A DNA stretch of 64,000 nt from Streptomyces sp. WZ.A104 (GTDB taxonomy: Bacteria > Actinomycetota > Actinomycetes > Streptomycetales > Streptomycetaceae). Made by a program: the position numbers and the translations under genes. This document shows, one piece after another, positions 8,646 through 17,461 of this stretch. The notes beneath the pieces are model-generated. The model did not search any database and was not told the DNA's origin. It saw only the letters and a list, made by a program, of their open reading frames with translations. The DNA is taken from contig NZ_NWVL01000010.1 of NCBI RefSeq assembly GCF_002382885.1, forward strand, positions 62,001 through 126,000, read 5' to 3'. How positions within the stretch are numbered: the stretch's first letter is position 1; each line of letters opens with the position of its first letter.

Positions 8646-10178
8646 TCACGTCCACACCGCCCCCAGCGCCACGAACCCGCAGATCAAGGCGGCCAGGATC
8701 GCCAGCAGCGGCCAGACGAAGCGCAGGTACCTGTCGTAGCCGATCTTCGCCAGGGCCACCCCGCCGATGGTGACCGCCGTCGTCGGGACCCAGAGGTTCA
8801 TCCAGCCGCTGGCCGCCTGCCAGGCCGTCACCACCACCGCGCGGGAGACTCCCGCGAAGTCGGCCAGGGGGGCCAGGATCGGCATCGCGAGGGTGGCGTG
8901 TCCGGAGGTGGAGGGGATGAGGAAGGCGAGTGGCAGGTTGACGAGGAAGACGTAGACCGCGAAGAGCGCCGAGGAAGTTCCCGAGACCACGCCCTCGATG
9001 GAGTGCAGCACGGTGTCGGTGATCTGCGAGTTGTTCATGATGACCGTGACACCACGGGCGAGGACGATGACGAGCGCCGGGGAGATGAAGTCGGCCGCGC
9101 CCTGGATGACGGTCGCGCTGAGCTTCTGCTCGCCGAACCGGGCGACGACGCCCACGAGGACCGCCGCGACCAGGAACAGGGCGGCCAGTTGCGGGAAGGA
9201 CCAGCCGAGTTCGAAGCCGTACGGGGTGGCGTCGGCGTCGCCGGTGAGGGCGCTGGACCAGGGGACGACCGAGAAGATCATGAAGGTGAAGACCAGGGTG
9301 ACCAGGATCAGGATGATCTGGTGGAGCCGGGTCAGCTCCGGGGGTTCCGCCGCGTCCGCCGCGTTGTGGTCGCGGTCGCCGGGAAGGAAGCCGGAGAGCG
9401 AGCGTTCGGGGTTCCTGCGTACGCGGTTGGCGTACCGGATGACGTAGGCGATCGTCACCGCCGTGAGGACCACCCACATGATCGCGCGCAGCACGATGCC
9501 GTCGCCGAGCGAGATGTCCGCCGCGGACGAGGCGACGCCGGTGGCGAAGGGGTTGACCGTGGAGCAGAGCACCCCGACGCCCGCGCCGAGGATGATCGTG
9601 CCGGTGGCCACCATGCGGTCGTAGCCGAGGGCCAGCATCAGGGGGATGATCAGGCCGTAGAAGCCGAGCGTCTCCTCCGCGAAGCCCTCGACCGTACCGA
9701 GCAGCGCGAAGACCAGCATCACCCCGGCGATGAGCAGCGCGCCCCGGTCGCGCAGCCGGTGGGCGAGGCGGCCGATGCCCCGGTCCAGGGCTCCGGTGGC
9801 GAACACCACCGTGATGAACGCGCCGATGGCGAGCACGAACAGGAACACGCCCGCGCTGCCGTACAGTTCGCCCGCCAGGTCCGGGCCCACCTGGCCAGTC
9901 TGCGCGTCCTGGACGCCGTAGAGGCCGTTGACCGGGGAGAGGAAGAGGTCGTTCAGGCGGTCGACGAAGCTCTGGTCGGAGTCGACGCGGTGGTACGTGC
10001 CCTGGACCGGGGCGCCGTCCTCGTCGCGGTCGTAGGCACCGGGCGGGACGAGGAAGGCCAGGGCCCAGACGGCGAGCGTGACGACGGCGAGGATCGTGAG
10101 GGCGCTGGGAAAGGTGAACTTCGGCCCGGCCGGGGGCTCCTCCTCCGGAGCCGGTTTCGTGTCGGCGGCGCTGCTCAT
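8646..10178 (-). CDS. YfcC/DcuC-like transporter
   Basis: A 510-residue polytopic membrane protein with about twelve hydrophobic segments. Features of the YfcC branch of the C4-dicarboxylate carrier superfamily are the N-terminal helix ending in LVPPGAYDR, a conserved mid-region ALLGTVEGFAEETLGFYGL, and STVNPFATGVASSAA. Members carry amino acids, peptides or dicarboxylates; several are linked to arginine or dipeptide use. ATG 10178 has GGGGAG 6 nt upstream. It overlaps the preceding M20 peptidase gene by 4 bases, so the two are co-translated. The pairing suggests uptake of the peptidase product or substrate. The exact substrate is unknown. Confidence 0.85.
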   Translation of the reverse strand: MSSAADTKPAPEEEPPAGPKFTFPSALTILAVVTLAVWALAFLVPPGAYDRDEDGAPVQGTYHRVDSDQSFVDRLNDLFLSPVNGLYGVQDAQTGQVGPDLAGELYGSAGVFLFVLAIGAFITVVFATGALDRGIGRLAHRLRDRGALLIAGVMLVFALLGTVEGFAEETLGFYGLIIPLMLALGYDRMVATGTIILGAGVGVLCSTVNPFATGVASSAADISLGDGIVLRAIMWVVLTAVTIAYVIRYANRVRRNPERSLSGFLPGDRDHNAADAAEPPELTRLHQIILILVTLVFTFMIFSVVPWSSALTGDADATPYGFELGWSFPQLAALFLVAAVLVGVVARFGEQKLSATVIQGAADFISPALVIVLARGVTVIMNNSQITDTVLHSIEGVVSGTSSALFAVYVFLVNLPLAFLIPSTSGHATLAMPILAPLADFAGVSRAVVVTAWQAASGWMNLWVPTTAVTIGGVALAKIGYDRYLRFVWPLLAILAALICGFVALGAVWT

Positions 10179-11548
10179 GCGGTGCTCCCCCGGGTGCGGG
10201 AGGCGTACGTCGCCGCGTACTCCCTCAGGAACGCGGCCTCCGCGATCACCGCCGACCGCAGCTCCGAGAAGAGGACGCGTTCGTTGGGGGCGTGCAGATT
10301 GCACATGCTGTCCTGGGCTCCGAAGAGGAGCACCTCGGCGTTCGGGACCGCCTTGGCCAGGCCGTTGACCAGCGGGATCGAGCCGCCGCTCGCGACGAAG
10401 GACGGCTCGCTCCCCCAGCCCTCCCGCAGTGCCGTGAGGGCCGCGCGGTAGGCCGGTCCGTCGGTCGCGGGTTCGAATCCGGGGCCCGTGTCGCCGGGGG
10501 TGACGGTGAGCGGGATACCGAACGGGCGCAGGGACTCCAGATGGGTGACGAGCAGGTCGCGCGCCTGTCTCGGGTCCTGCTCGGGGTGGAAGCGGAGGTT
10601 CAGCTTGGCACGGGCGTACGGGACGACGGCGGAGGCCGCGTGGTCGACGCTCGGGGCGTCGATACCGATGACGGTGATGGCCGGGCCGCTCCAGAGGCGT
10701 TCGCCGAGGCTGCCGGAGCCGATGAGGGGCACGCCCTCCTGGACTCCGGCGAGGGAGCGGAATTCGTCCTCCGTATAGGTGGTGCCCTTCCAGTCGTCGC
10801 GGCGCAGGCCCTCGACGGCGACGTCACCGTGGACGTCGTGGAGGGTGGCCAGCGCTTTGAGGAGGGCGAGCAGGGCGTCGGGGGCGGCTCCGCCGAACTC
10901 GCCGCTGTGCCGGGGCTCGGCGAGCGTGCGGACCTCGACGACGACCTCCGCGGCGCCGCGCAGGCCGGTGGTGAGGGTGGGGCTGCCGGGGCGGAGGTTG
11001 CCCATGTCCGCGATGACCATCGCGTCGCAGGCGAAGCGGTCCGGGTCGGTGGGCGGGTAGTCGTCGAAGGCGCTCCCGTACTCCTCCTGGCCCTCCAGGA
11101 CGATCTTCAGGCCGACCGGAGGACGTCCCTCGTAGGCGCGGAGTACGCCCAGGTGGACGATGATGTTGGACTTGTCGTCGGCGATGCCCCGGGCCCGCAG
11201 ACCGCCCTCGACGGGCGTGGGCTCGAAGGGCGGGGACAGCCACAGCGCCTCGTCGCCGGGCGGCTGTACGTCGTAGTGGCCGTAGAGCAGGACCGTCGGC
11301 GCCCCGGCGTCCGGCGGCGGGACCTCCGCGATGACGACCGGTGCGGTGTCGGGCAGGTCCAGCCGCTCCACTTGCTCCACGCCCGCGCCCCGCAGCAGCT
11401 CCACGAGGAGGTCGTGGGCCTGCCGCACGGGCTCGGACGGGAAGCCGGGGAAGGCGATGGACGGGATGGCCGTCAGCCGTTCCAGGTCGGCGACGAGACC
11501 GTCCATCAGCGCGTCGGCCCGCGTACACAGGTCGTCTCCCAGGTCCAT
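10175..11548 (-). CDS. M20 family metallopeptidase (dipeptidase type)
   Basis: A 457-residue cytoplasmic di-zinc peptidase. Metal and catalytic motifs are in order: GHYDVQP (first His ligand and catalytic Asp), ARGIADDKSN (bridging Asp), EGQEEYGS (general-base Glu and metal Glu), VIADMGN (metal Asp), and a C-terminal His in CNLHAPNE. A dimerisation lid domain lies between the zinc-binding halves (about 200-310). The sequence is closest to the dipeptidase or succinyl-diaminopimelate desuccinylase-like branch that works on dipeptides. It begins the two-gene unit with the YfcC-like transporter through an ATGA overlap. Confidence 0.92.
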   Translation of the reverse strand: MDLGDDLCTRADALMDGLVADLERLTAIPSIAFPGFPSEPVRQAHDLLVELLRGAGVEQVERLDLPDTAPVVIAEVPPPDAGAPTVLLYGHYDVQPPGDEALWLSPPFEPTPVEGGLRARGIADDKSNIIVHLGVLRAYEGRPPVGLKIVLEGQEEYGSAFDDYPPTDPDRFACDAMVIADMGNLRPGSPTLTTGLRGAAEVVVEVRTLAEPRHSGEFGGAAPDALLALLKALATLHDVHGDVAVEGLRRDDWKGTTYTEDEFRSLAGVQEGVPLIGSGSLGERLWSGPAITVIGIDAPSVDHAASAVVPYARAKLNLRFHPEQDPRQARDLLVTHLESLRPFGIPLTVTPGDTGPGFEPATDGPAYRAALTALREGWGSEPSFVASGGSIPLVNGLAKAVPNAEVLLFGAQDSMCNLHAPNERVLFSELRSAVIAEAAFLREYAATYASRTRGSTA

Positions 11549-11651
11549 GGTTCAGCCCCTTCGATCCCTCGGCCTTCTGGCCCTTCTGGGATCAATGGAC
11601 CATACGAGACGGATCGCCGCATGCCTGCGGCAGCCGGTGCGCCGACCCGCG

Positions 11652-12629
11652 TCAGCCGGGCAGGACGACCGTGCGCTGGGCCGAGAAGTCGCCCCACTTG
11701 CCGTCCGGCAGCTTGGCCCGGAGCTTCATCGAGTACCGGGTGCCGGGAGGGTCCGCGAGGTTCAGCCGGTAGGCGGCCCGGCCCTTCGGGGGCGTACCGC
11801 CCCAGACGATGGTGGTGGTGAGCCTGCCGTTCAGATACAGCTCGTAGGCCGGTACCACCCCGCCCGTCTCCGGCTGGTCCCAGGAGAGGTCGACGGTGAA
11901 CTCCGCGCCTTCCTTGCCGATCTCGGCGCGCAGCCCGGTGGGAGCGGTGCTCGCGGGGGCGCCGGGGGCCGAGGCCGTGGTGAGGTCGGCGGTGTTGCTG
12001 TCGGGCGAGGACTGGTCGGAGGCGTCGCGGGCCCGCACGGTGAAGCTGTAGACGGTTCCGGGGCGCAGGCCGGTCAGCTTCGCGGTCGTCGCGTCGCCCG
12101 GCACGCTGTGGATGCGGGAGTCCTCCTGGTAGACGTCGTACGAGGTGACGCCGACGTCGTCCTTGGCCGCCTGCCAGGTCAGGGTGGCCGCGCGGCTGCC
12201 GTCGGCCCTTGCGGTCAGCTTCGCGGGGGCGGTGGGAGGCGCCTCGTCCTTGGACGGGGTGGCCCGGGTGGTGACGGGGATGGCGGCGCTGGGGGCGGAG
12301 AGGTTCCCGGCGGTGTCCTTGGACCGGACGGTGAAGGTGTAGTCCGTCGAGGCGGTCAGCCCGTCGACGTCGATCATGCGCTTGGCCGCGGGGACGGCCT
12401 TGACCTTGGTCTTTCCTCGATAGACCTCGTAACCGGCGATCTCCCTGTCGTCGGTGGCAGGCTCCCACATGACATGCACCGAGGTGGAGCTGCTGGCCTG
12501 CGCGGTCACGCCCTCCGGGGCGCTGGGCCGCTGCGTGTCGGCGTCGGCGGTGCCGCCGCACGCGGTGAGGGTGGCGAGGAGCAGGACGGCGGAACAGGTC
12601 AACGCGGCAGATATGTGGGGGCGTTGCAC
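11652..12629 (-). CDS. Secreted lipoprotein with three fibronectin type III domains
   Basis: About 325 residues. A lipoprotein signal (SAALTCSAVLLLATLTAC) is followed by FN3 repeats at roughly 45-130, 145-225 and 235-325, each with the typical W near the first strand (VMWEPATDD, LTWQAAKDD, LSWDQPETG) and a Y-x-F/Y-x-V core (DYTFTVRSKD, VYSFTVRARD). FN3 domains in actinobacteria are usually carbohydrate-enzyme spacers or surface adhesion modules; there is no catalytic domain here. The GTG at 12629 has GGAAGG 6 nt upstream, and earlier residues in the frame lack a signal-peptide character. Its ligand is unknown. Confidence 0.8.
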   Translation of the reverse strand: MQRPHISAALTCSAVLLLATLTACGGTADADTQRPSAPEGVTAQASSSTSVHVMWEPATDDREIAGYEVYRGKTKVKAVPAAKRMIDVDGLTASTDYTFTVRSKDTAGNLSAPSAAIPVTTRATPSKDEAPPTAPAKLTARADGSRAATLTWQAAKDDVGVTSYDVYQEDSRIHSVPGDATTAKLTGLRPGTVYSFTVRARDASDQSSPDSNTADLTTASAPGAPASTAPTGLRAEIGKEGAEFTVDLSWDQPETGGVVPAYELYLNGRLTTTIVWGGTPPKGRAAYRLNLADPPGTRYSMKLRAKLPDGKWGDFSAQRTVVLPG

Positions 12630-12773
12630 GGGGTGCCTTCCATCCGGACAGCAATGGTCCAGACCTGTATGACATGGCGTGGGGGCCGCCGACAAGGGTC
12701 GGGCCGGAGAACCTTCCGCTGTCCGGCGGTGCGCGCGACGATGAGTTTCCGGCGGCGACGGAGTCTTCCCTGC

Positions 12774-13391
12774 ATGGATACGCATGAGACACCTGTGTCC
12801 GGCACCGCTTCAGCCCCGGACCTGGGACCGGCTGCCAGACGGATCGCGGGCCTGCTCGGCGCGGTCGACGACGCCCGCCTGGACGCACCCACCCCCTGCC
12901 CCGACTACGCGGTGCGTGAGCTGCTCGGCCACCTCGCCATGCTCGCCGCCGCCTTCCGGGACGCGGCCCGCAAGGACCTCGGGCCCAGCACGGCCGTCGC
13001 CCCGGACAGCACCCTCCCCGTCCTCGACGACGACTGGCGAGAGGTGCTGCCCAGGCTCCTGGAGGAGGTGGCGGCGGCCTGGCGCTCCCCCGATGCCTGG
13101 ACGGGCATGACCCGGGCCGGCGGCGTGGACCTGCCCGGCGAGGTGGCGGGGGCCGTGGCGCTCGACGAACTCGTCGTCCACGGCTGGGACCTGGCCCGCT
13201 CGACGGGTCAGCCGTACGAGGCGGGCGAGGCCGAGCTGCGGTCCTGCGAGGCGCTCCTCGCCCCGGACGAGGACGACCCGGACCGCGGGGGCATCTTCGG
13301 GCCGCCGGTCGCGGTGCCGGCCGACGCCCCGCTGCTGGACCGGGTGATCGCCCTCAGCGGCCGCCGTCCGGACTGGCGGCCGGAGGGCTGA
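12774..13391 (+). CDS. TIGR03086-type DinB-like metal-binding protein
   Basis: A 205-residue protein of the mycothiol-dependent maleylpyruvate-isomerase N-terminal/DinB fold. The N-terminal LDAPTPCPDYAVRELLGHLA carries the first His ligand and the mid-protein DELVVHGWDLARSTG carries the second, giving a divalent metal site. DinB-type actinobacterial proteins transfer or use mycothiol, the low-molecular-weight thiol of this group. The start was chosen at the ATG at 12774 with GGAG upstream. The neighbours (a lipoprotein on the other strand and a hydrolase) do not reveal a substrate. Confidence 0.85.
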   Translation: MDTHETPVSGTASAPDLGPAARRIAGLLGAVDDARLDAPTPCPDYAVRELLGHLAMLAAAFRDAARKDLGPSTAVAPDSTLPVLDDDWREVLPRLLEEVAAAWRSPDAWTGMTRAGGVDLPGEVAGAVALDELVVHGWDLARSTGQPYEAGEAELRSCEALLAPDEDDPDRGGIFGPPVAVPADAPLLDRVIALSGRRPDWRPEG

Positions 13392-13424
13392 GCAGGCGAC
13401 GGCGAAGCGCCGCGGGGCCCGTCC

Positions 13425-14108
13425 TCAGCTGGTGAAGAACTCCGTGATGTGCGCGGCCACCTGGTCCGCGCGGGTCTGGTGCATCCGGTGGCCGCCCGGG
13501 ACCGTGATCAGCCGGCAGTCCGGAATCAGGGAGGCCGTGTCGGCCTGGCGGTGCTGTTCCATCGTGCTCTCCGGGCCGCCGCCGATGATCAGCGTCGGGG
13601 CGACGATGTCGCCGAGGCCGTCCGCGGCGTCCGGTCCCGGGTCGGCGAGCTGGTCCCGTACGGCCGCCACCGCGCTCTCGTCGTAGTCCACCGGGCCCTC
13701 GGGCCGCCCCGCCGGGCCCGGGTCGCCGGGGAACGGCGCCGGGGTCTCCACCAGCACCAGCCGCTCCACCCGGTCCGAATGCTCCTGGGCCAGCAGCCGG
13801 GCGGCGACACCTCCCATGCCGTGGCCGACGAGTCCCACCCGGTCCAGCTCCAGTTCGTCGAGGAACCCCACGACGTCCTCGGCCATCAGCTCCAGGTCGT
13901 ACGCGTCGGGCCAGTCGCTCTCGCCGTGGCCGCGCAGGTCCAGGGCGAAGACCCGCCACTCCTGGCCCAGCAGGGAGCCGGCCGCCTCCCAGTCCGCGGC
14001 CGAACCGCCCAGGCCGTGCAGCAGCACGACGGGCGAGCCGTACGAGTCGCCCCAGGTCCGGTACGCGAGGCGTACATCGCCGACATCCACCACTGACTGA
14101 TCTTCCAT
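13425..14108 (-). CDS. Alpha/beta-hydrolase fold protein lacking the nucleophile Ser
   Basis: A 227-residue protein with the alpha/beta-hydrolase fold: oxyanion-hole VLLHGLGGS (residues about 27-36), LDLRGHGES, and a C-terminal VPGGHRMH that supplies the catalytic-His position. The nucleophile elbow reads GHGMGG where active members have GHSMGG, so the Ser is a Gly. DNA at that codon is GGC. If the sequence is right, the protein is not a normal hydrolase and may bind a ligand, as plant KAI2/GID1-like receptors do in a different way. It runs convergent to 12774-13391. Function unknown. Confidence 0.85.
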   Translation of the reverse strand: MEDQSVVDVGDVRLAYRTWGDSYGSPVVLLHGLGGSAADWEAAGSLLGQEWRVFALDLRGHGESDWPDAYDLELMAEDVVGFLDELELDRVGLVGHGMGGVAARLLAQEHSDRVERLVLVETPAPFPGDPGPAGRPEGPVDYDESAVAAVRDQLADPGPDAADGLGDIVAPTLIIGGGPESTMEQHRQADTASLIPDCRLITVPGGHRMHQTRADQVAAHITEFFTS

Positions 14109-14179
14109 GCCCCTGACGCTACAGCCGCCGGGCGGCGTGCGGCTCCGGGGGGCCGTCGCACGGCCGGACCGGACACGGC

Positions 14180-14210
14180 CGAGGGCCCCGCGTCGTGCGC
14201 GGGGCCCTCG
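14180..14210 (-). terminator. Terminator of the NCS2 permease gene
   Basis: A perfect 13-bp inverted repeat (CGAGGGCCCCGCG at 14180-14192, complement at 14198-14210) with a 5-nt loop, just after the permease stop at 14235. Confidence 0.8.
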
Positions 14211-14234
14211 CCGAGTCGGTCACCGGTCGTGTGG

Positions 14235-15689
14235 TCAGTGGACGCCCACCCCGGCGGCCGCCGGTACCGCGCGGTCACCGCTGCGCTGTTCTTCGTCCTC
14301 CGCGTCGGGCCTGCGGCCGAAGTGGTTGAAGGCGAGGTTCAGCACGATCGCCACCACACAGCCGGTGGAGATGCCCGAGTCGAGGACGACCAGCAGGTCC
14401 TCGGGGAAGGCGTGGTAGAACTGCGGCGCGGCGATCGGGATCAGGCCGATGCCGACGGCGGCGGCGACGATCAGCGCGTTCTCGCCCTTCTCCAGGGCGG
14501 CGGCGGCCAGGGTCTGGATGCCGCTGGCCGCGACCGTGCCGAAGAGGACGATGCCCGCGCCGCCGAGCACCGGCAGCGGTACGAGGGCGATGACCGAGGC
14601 CGCGACCGGGACCAGGCCGAGCAGGATCAGAATCCCGCCGCCGACCGCGACGACGAAGCGGCTGCGGATCTTCGTCATGGCGACGAGTCCGACGTTCTGG
14701 GCGAAGGCGCTGCACATGAAACCGTTGAAGATCGGGCTGATGGCACTGCCCAGGGTGTCGGCGCGCAGACCGCCCTCGATGATCCTCTCGTCGGCCGGCC
14801 GACCGACGATCTTGCCGAGGGCCAGCATGTCCGCGGTGGACTCGGTCATGCAGACCAGCATCACGATGCACATGGAGACGATGGCGGCGATCTCGAACTG
14901 GGGGCCGCCGAAGGCGAACGGCGTCGGAAAGCCGACCACATCGGCGTTCTTGATGGCGCTGAAGTCGGTGATGCCCGCCGGGATGGCGACCAGGGTGCCG
15001 ATGATCAGGCCGAGCAGGATCGCGATCTGCTGGAGGAAGCCGCGCAGCAGCTTGCGCATGGCCAGCACGATCACCAGGGTCACGGCGGCCATGGTGATGT
15101 TGGTCATCGAACCGTAGTCGTCCGCCGCGGCGTTGCCGCCCTGGGACCAGTTGAAGGCGACCGGCAGCAGCGAGACGCCGATCAGGGTGATGACCGTGCC
15201 GGTGACGACGGGCGGGAAGAAGCGGACCAGTTTCCCGAAGTACGGGGCGAGGACGAACCCGAGCAGGCTCGCGACGATGATCGCGCCGAAGATCACGGCG
15301 ATCCCCTCGTCCCCCCGGTCCTTGCCTATCGCGATCATCGGGGCGACCCCGGCGAACGAGACGCCGTTGACGAAGGGCAGCCGGGCGCCGACCTTCCAGA
15401 AGCCGATGGTCTGGAGCAGGGTGGCTATGCCCGCGGTGAACAGGCTCGCCCCCATCAGGAAGGCGGTCTCCTTGGCGGTGAGGCCGACGGCCGGCCCCAC
15501 GATCAGCGGCGGTGCCACCACGCCCGCGTACATGGCGGCCACGTGCTGGAGGCCGCTGGTGAACATCTTCAGTGGGGGGAGAGTCTCGTCGACCGGATGC
15601 TTCCGGTCGGTTCCTGCCTCTGCGACGGCATCGTCCGCCGCTTCGGCGGCTGCATCTGCGTCTTTGTGAAACCTGGGCTTGGCGGCCAC
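14235..15689 (-). CDS. NCS2 nucleobase:cation symporter (uracil-xanthine permease type)
   Basis: A 484-residue integral membrane protein of the NCS2/NAT family, which imports xanthine, uric acid or uracil. About 14 hydrophobic segments are visible, with family landmarks HVAAMYAGVVAPPLIVG (helix 1), ARLPFVNGVSFAG and the NAT-type signature AQNVGLVAMTKIRS. It is preceded by a charged, poorly conserved N-terminal tail of about 35 residues. It is last in the line of same-strand purine genes and is separated from 8-oxoguanine deaminase by 338 bp containing a strong hairpin, so it may have its own promoter. Xanthine or urate is the likely substrate by context. Confidence 0.93.
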   Translation of the reverse strand: MAAKPRFHKDADAAAEAADDAVAEAGTDRKHPVDETLPPLKMFTSGLQHVAAMYAGVVAPPLIVGPAVGLTAKETAFLMGASLFTAGIATLLQTIGFWKVGARLPFVNGVSFAGVAPMIAIGKDRGDEGIAVIFGAIIVASLLGFVLAPYFGKLVRFFPPVVTGTVITLIGVSLLPVAFNWSQGGNAAADDYGSMTNITMAAVTLVIVLAMRKLLRGFLQQIAILLGLIIGTLVAIPAGITDFSAIKNADVVGFPTPFAFGGPQFEIAAIVSMCIVMLVCMTESTADMLALGKIVGRPADERIIEGGLRADTLGSAISPIFNGFMCSAFAQNVGLVAMTKIRSRFVVAVGGGILILLGLVPVAASVIALVPLPVLGGAGIVLFGTVAASGIQTLAAAALEKGENALIVAAAVGIGLIPIAAPQFYHAFPEDLLVVLDSGISTGCVVAIVLNLAFNHFGRRPDAEDEEQRSGDRAVPAAAGVGVH

Positions 15690-15903
15690 GGCGGTTCCTC
15701 CGGTCGGTTACACGTCGTCGGCGACGCGGGTGTCAGGGAGGTGGTGCGTAGGAGTGCGGTGGTGCGGCTCTCTCAGGTGGTTCAGGTCGTGCAGTTGGTG
15801 CAGGTGGTGCGCTTGTTGCGGGCGGGTGGCGCGGTGGGGGCGCGTACGGGCAGGGGTCTTCACCGGTCCGGCGGGCGCGCACCATGGGGTGCGCGTCCGC
15901 CGG

Positions 15904-15944
15904 ACCGGCTGCCGTGGACCCCGCTCGGGTCCACGGCGGCCGGT
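15904..15944 (-). terminator. Strong hairpin in the gap between the deaminase and NCS2 genes
   Basis: Arms of 17 bp with one mismatch (15904-15920 and 15928-15944) around a 7-nt loop, within a 338-bp gene-free gap (15690-16027). It lies downstream of the deaminase stop, so it is probably its terminator. The rest of the gap is GC-rich with GGTGG-type low-complexity repeats at 15770-15840 and no convincing gene. Confidence 0.7.
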
Positions 15945-16027
15945 CTCGGGCCGTCCCCCTCGACCGGCCGGTCGGGGATTCCGCCGGGGACCAGTGGCTG
16001 CCCGGCGGTTCGGGGGTTCCGCCGGAG

Positions 16028-17416
16028 TCAGGCCCCGGCGGCGATCTGCGCGAGGCGGCGGGCCTCGTCGCGGGTGACGCGGGCGATGGCGTCCTCGTCC
16101 ACCGTGGTGAGGCGGTTGCCCTCGACGACCGGCTTGCCGTCGACGAGGGAGAGGGTCACCGGGGCGGCCGCGCCGAAGACGAGCGCGGTCACCGGGTCGG
16201 CGATCGAGGAGTGGGCCAGGGTGTCCAGCTTCCACAGGACGAGGTCGGCGAGCTTGCCGGCCTCCAGGGAGCCGATCTGGTCGGCGCGGCCCAGGACCTG
16301 GGCGCCGCCGAAGGTCCCGAGGCGCAGGGCCTGACGGGCGTTCAGAGCGGCCTCGCGGTGGGCGCCGAGGCGGTTGATGAGCAGGGCGTTGCGCAGCTCG
16401 GTGTGCAGTTCGCCGGACTCGTTGGAGGCCGTGCCGTCCACGCCGAGGCCGACCGGAACGCCCGCGGCGAGCATGTCGGGGACCCGGGCGATGCCCGCGG
16501 CGAGGCGGGCGTTGGAGGACGGACAGTGGGCGACGCCCGTACCCGTACGGGCGAAGGCGGCGATGTCCGAGTCGTTCATGTGGACGCAGTGGGCCATCCA
16601 CACGTCACTGCCGAGCCAGCCGGTCGACTCGAAGTAGTCGGTCGGGCCCATCCCGAACAGTTCCTTGCAGAACTGCTCCTCCTCGACGGTCTCCGACCCG
16701 TGGGTGTGCAGCCGGACGTTCTTGCGGCGGGCCAGCTCGGCGCCCTGCCGCATCAGTTCGGTGGAGACCGAGAACGGCGAGCAGGGGGCGACGGCGATCT
16801 GCGTCATCGCGTCGAAGGAGGAGTCGTGGTGGGCGTCGATCGTCGCCTCGGTGGCGGCGAGCGCGCCCTCCAGGGTCTCGACGGCGAAGTCCGGCGGCAG
16901 GCCGCCGTCCTTCTCGCTGCGGTCCATGGAGCCCCGGGCGAGGGTGAACCGTACGCCCATCTCCCGGGCGGCCCCGATGATCGCGCCGGACAGGTCGCCG
17001 GAGCCCTTCGGGAAGACGTAGTGGTGGTCCATGGCGGTGGTGACGCCGCCCCGGGCCAGCATGGCCAGCGAGCCCTGCGCGGCGGCGCGGGCCATCGGCT
17101 CGTCGATGCGCGCCCAGGTCGGGTAGAGAGCCACGAGCCAGTTGAAGAGGTTGTGGTCGGTGGCCAGGCCCCGGGTGATCCACTGGTAGAAGTGGTGGTG
17201 GGTGTTGACCAGGCCGGGCGTCGCGAGGTGCCCGGTGGCGTCGATGCGCCGGACGACCCCGGCGAGGCCCTCCGGTGCCTTGCCGGCGCCGACGGACTCG
17301 ATGCGGTTGCCCGCCACGACGATGTAGCCGGAGGCGTACTCCGTGTCGTTGGCGTCGACGGTGGCGATCGAACAGTTCTCGATGATGATGCGCTGAGGGT
17401 CTGCCGAAGCTGCCAT
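16028..17416 (-). CDS. 8-oxoguanine deaminase
   Basis: An amidohydrolase of 462 residues that deaminates 8-oxoguanine to urate, feeding the uricase pathway. Metal ligands are visible in NTHHHFYQW (first pair), RLHTHGSE (third), a His in WMAHCVHM, and the Asp in VGLGVDGTASNE. The frame opens earlier, but MAASADPQ at 17416 has GGAAG upstream. It lies between two NCS2 permeases on the same strand, 46 bp after the permease stop at 17462, so it is probably in the uricase operon. Guanine deaminases and other amidohydrolases are close; the NTHHHFYQW block and RGLATDHNLFNWL favour the 8-oxoguanine enzyme. Confidence 0.88.
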   Translation of the reverse strand: MAASADPQRIIIENCSIATVDANDTEYASGYIVVAGNRIESVGAGKAPEGLAGVVRRIDATGHLATPGLVNTHHHFYQWITRGLATDHNLFNWLVALYPTWARIDEPMARAAAQGSLAMLARGGVTTAMDHHYVFPKGSGDLSGAIIGAAREMGVRFTLARGSMDRSEKDGGLPPDFAVETLEGALAATEATIDAHHDSSFDAMTQIAVAPCSPFSVSTELMRQGAELARRKNVRLHTHGSETVEEEQFCKELFGMGPTDYFESTGWLGSDVWMAHCVHMNDSDIAAFARTGTGVAHCPSSNARLAAGIARVPDMLAAGVPVGLGVDGTASNESGELHTELRNALLINRLGAHREAALNARQALRLGTFGGAQVLGRADQIGSLEAGKLADLVLWKLDTLAHSSIADPVTALVFGAAAPVTLSLVDGKPVVEGNRLTTVDEDAIARVTRDEARRLAQIAAGA

Positions 17417-17461
17417 GGTGCTTCCTTCTTCTTTCTGTGGCGATGTGGGCACGGCAGGACC

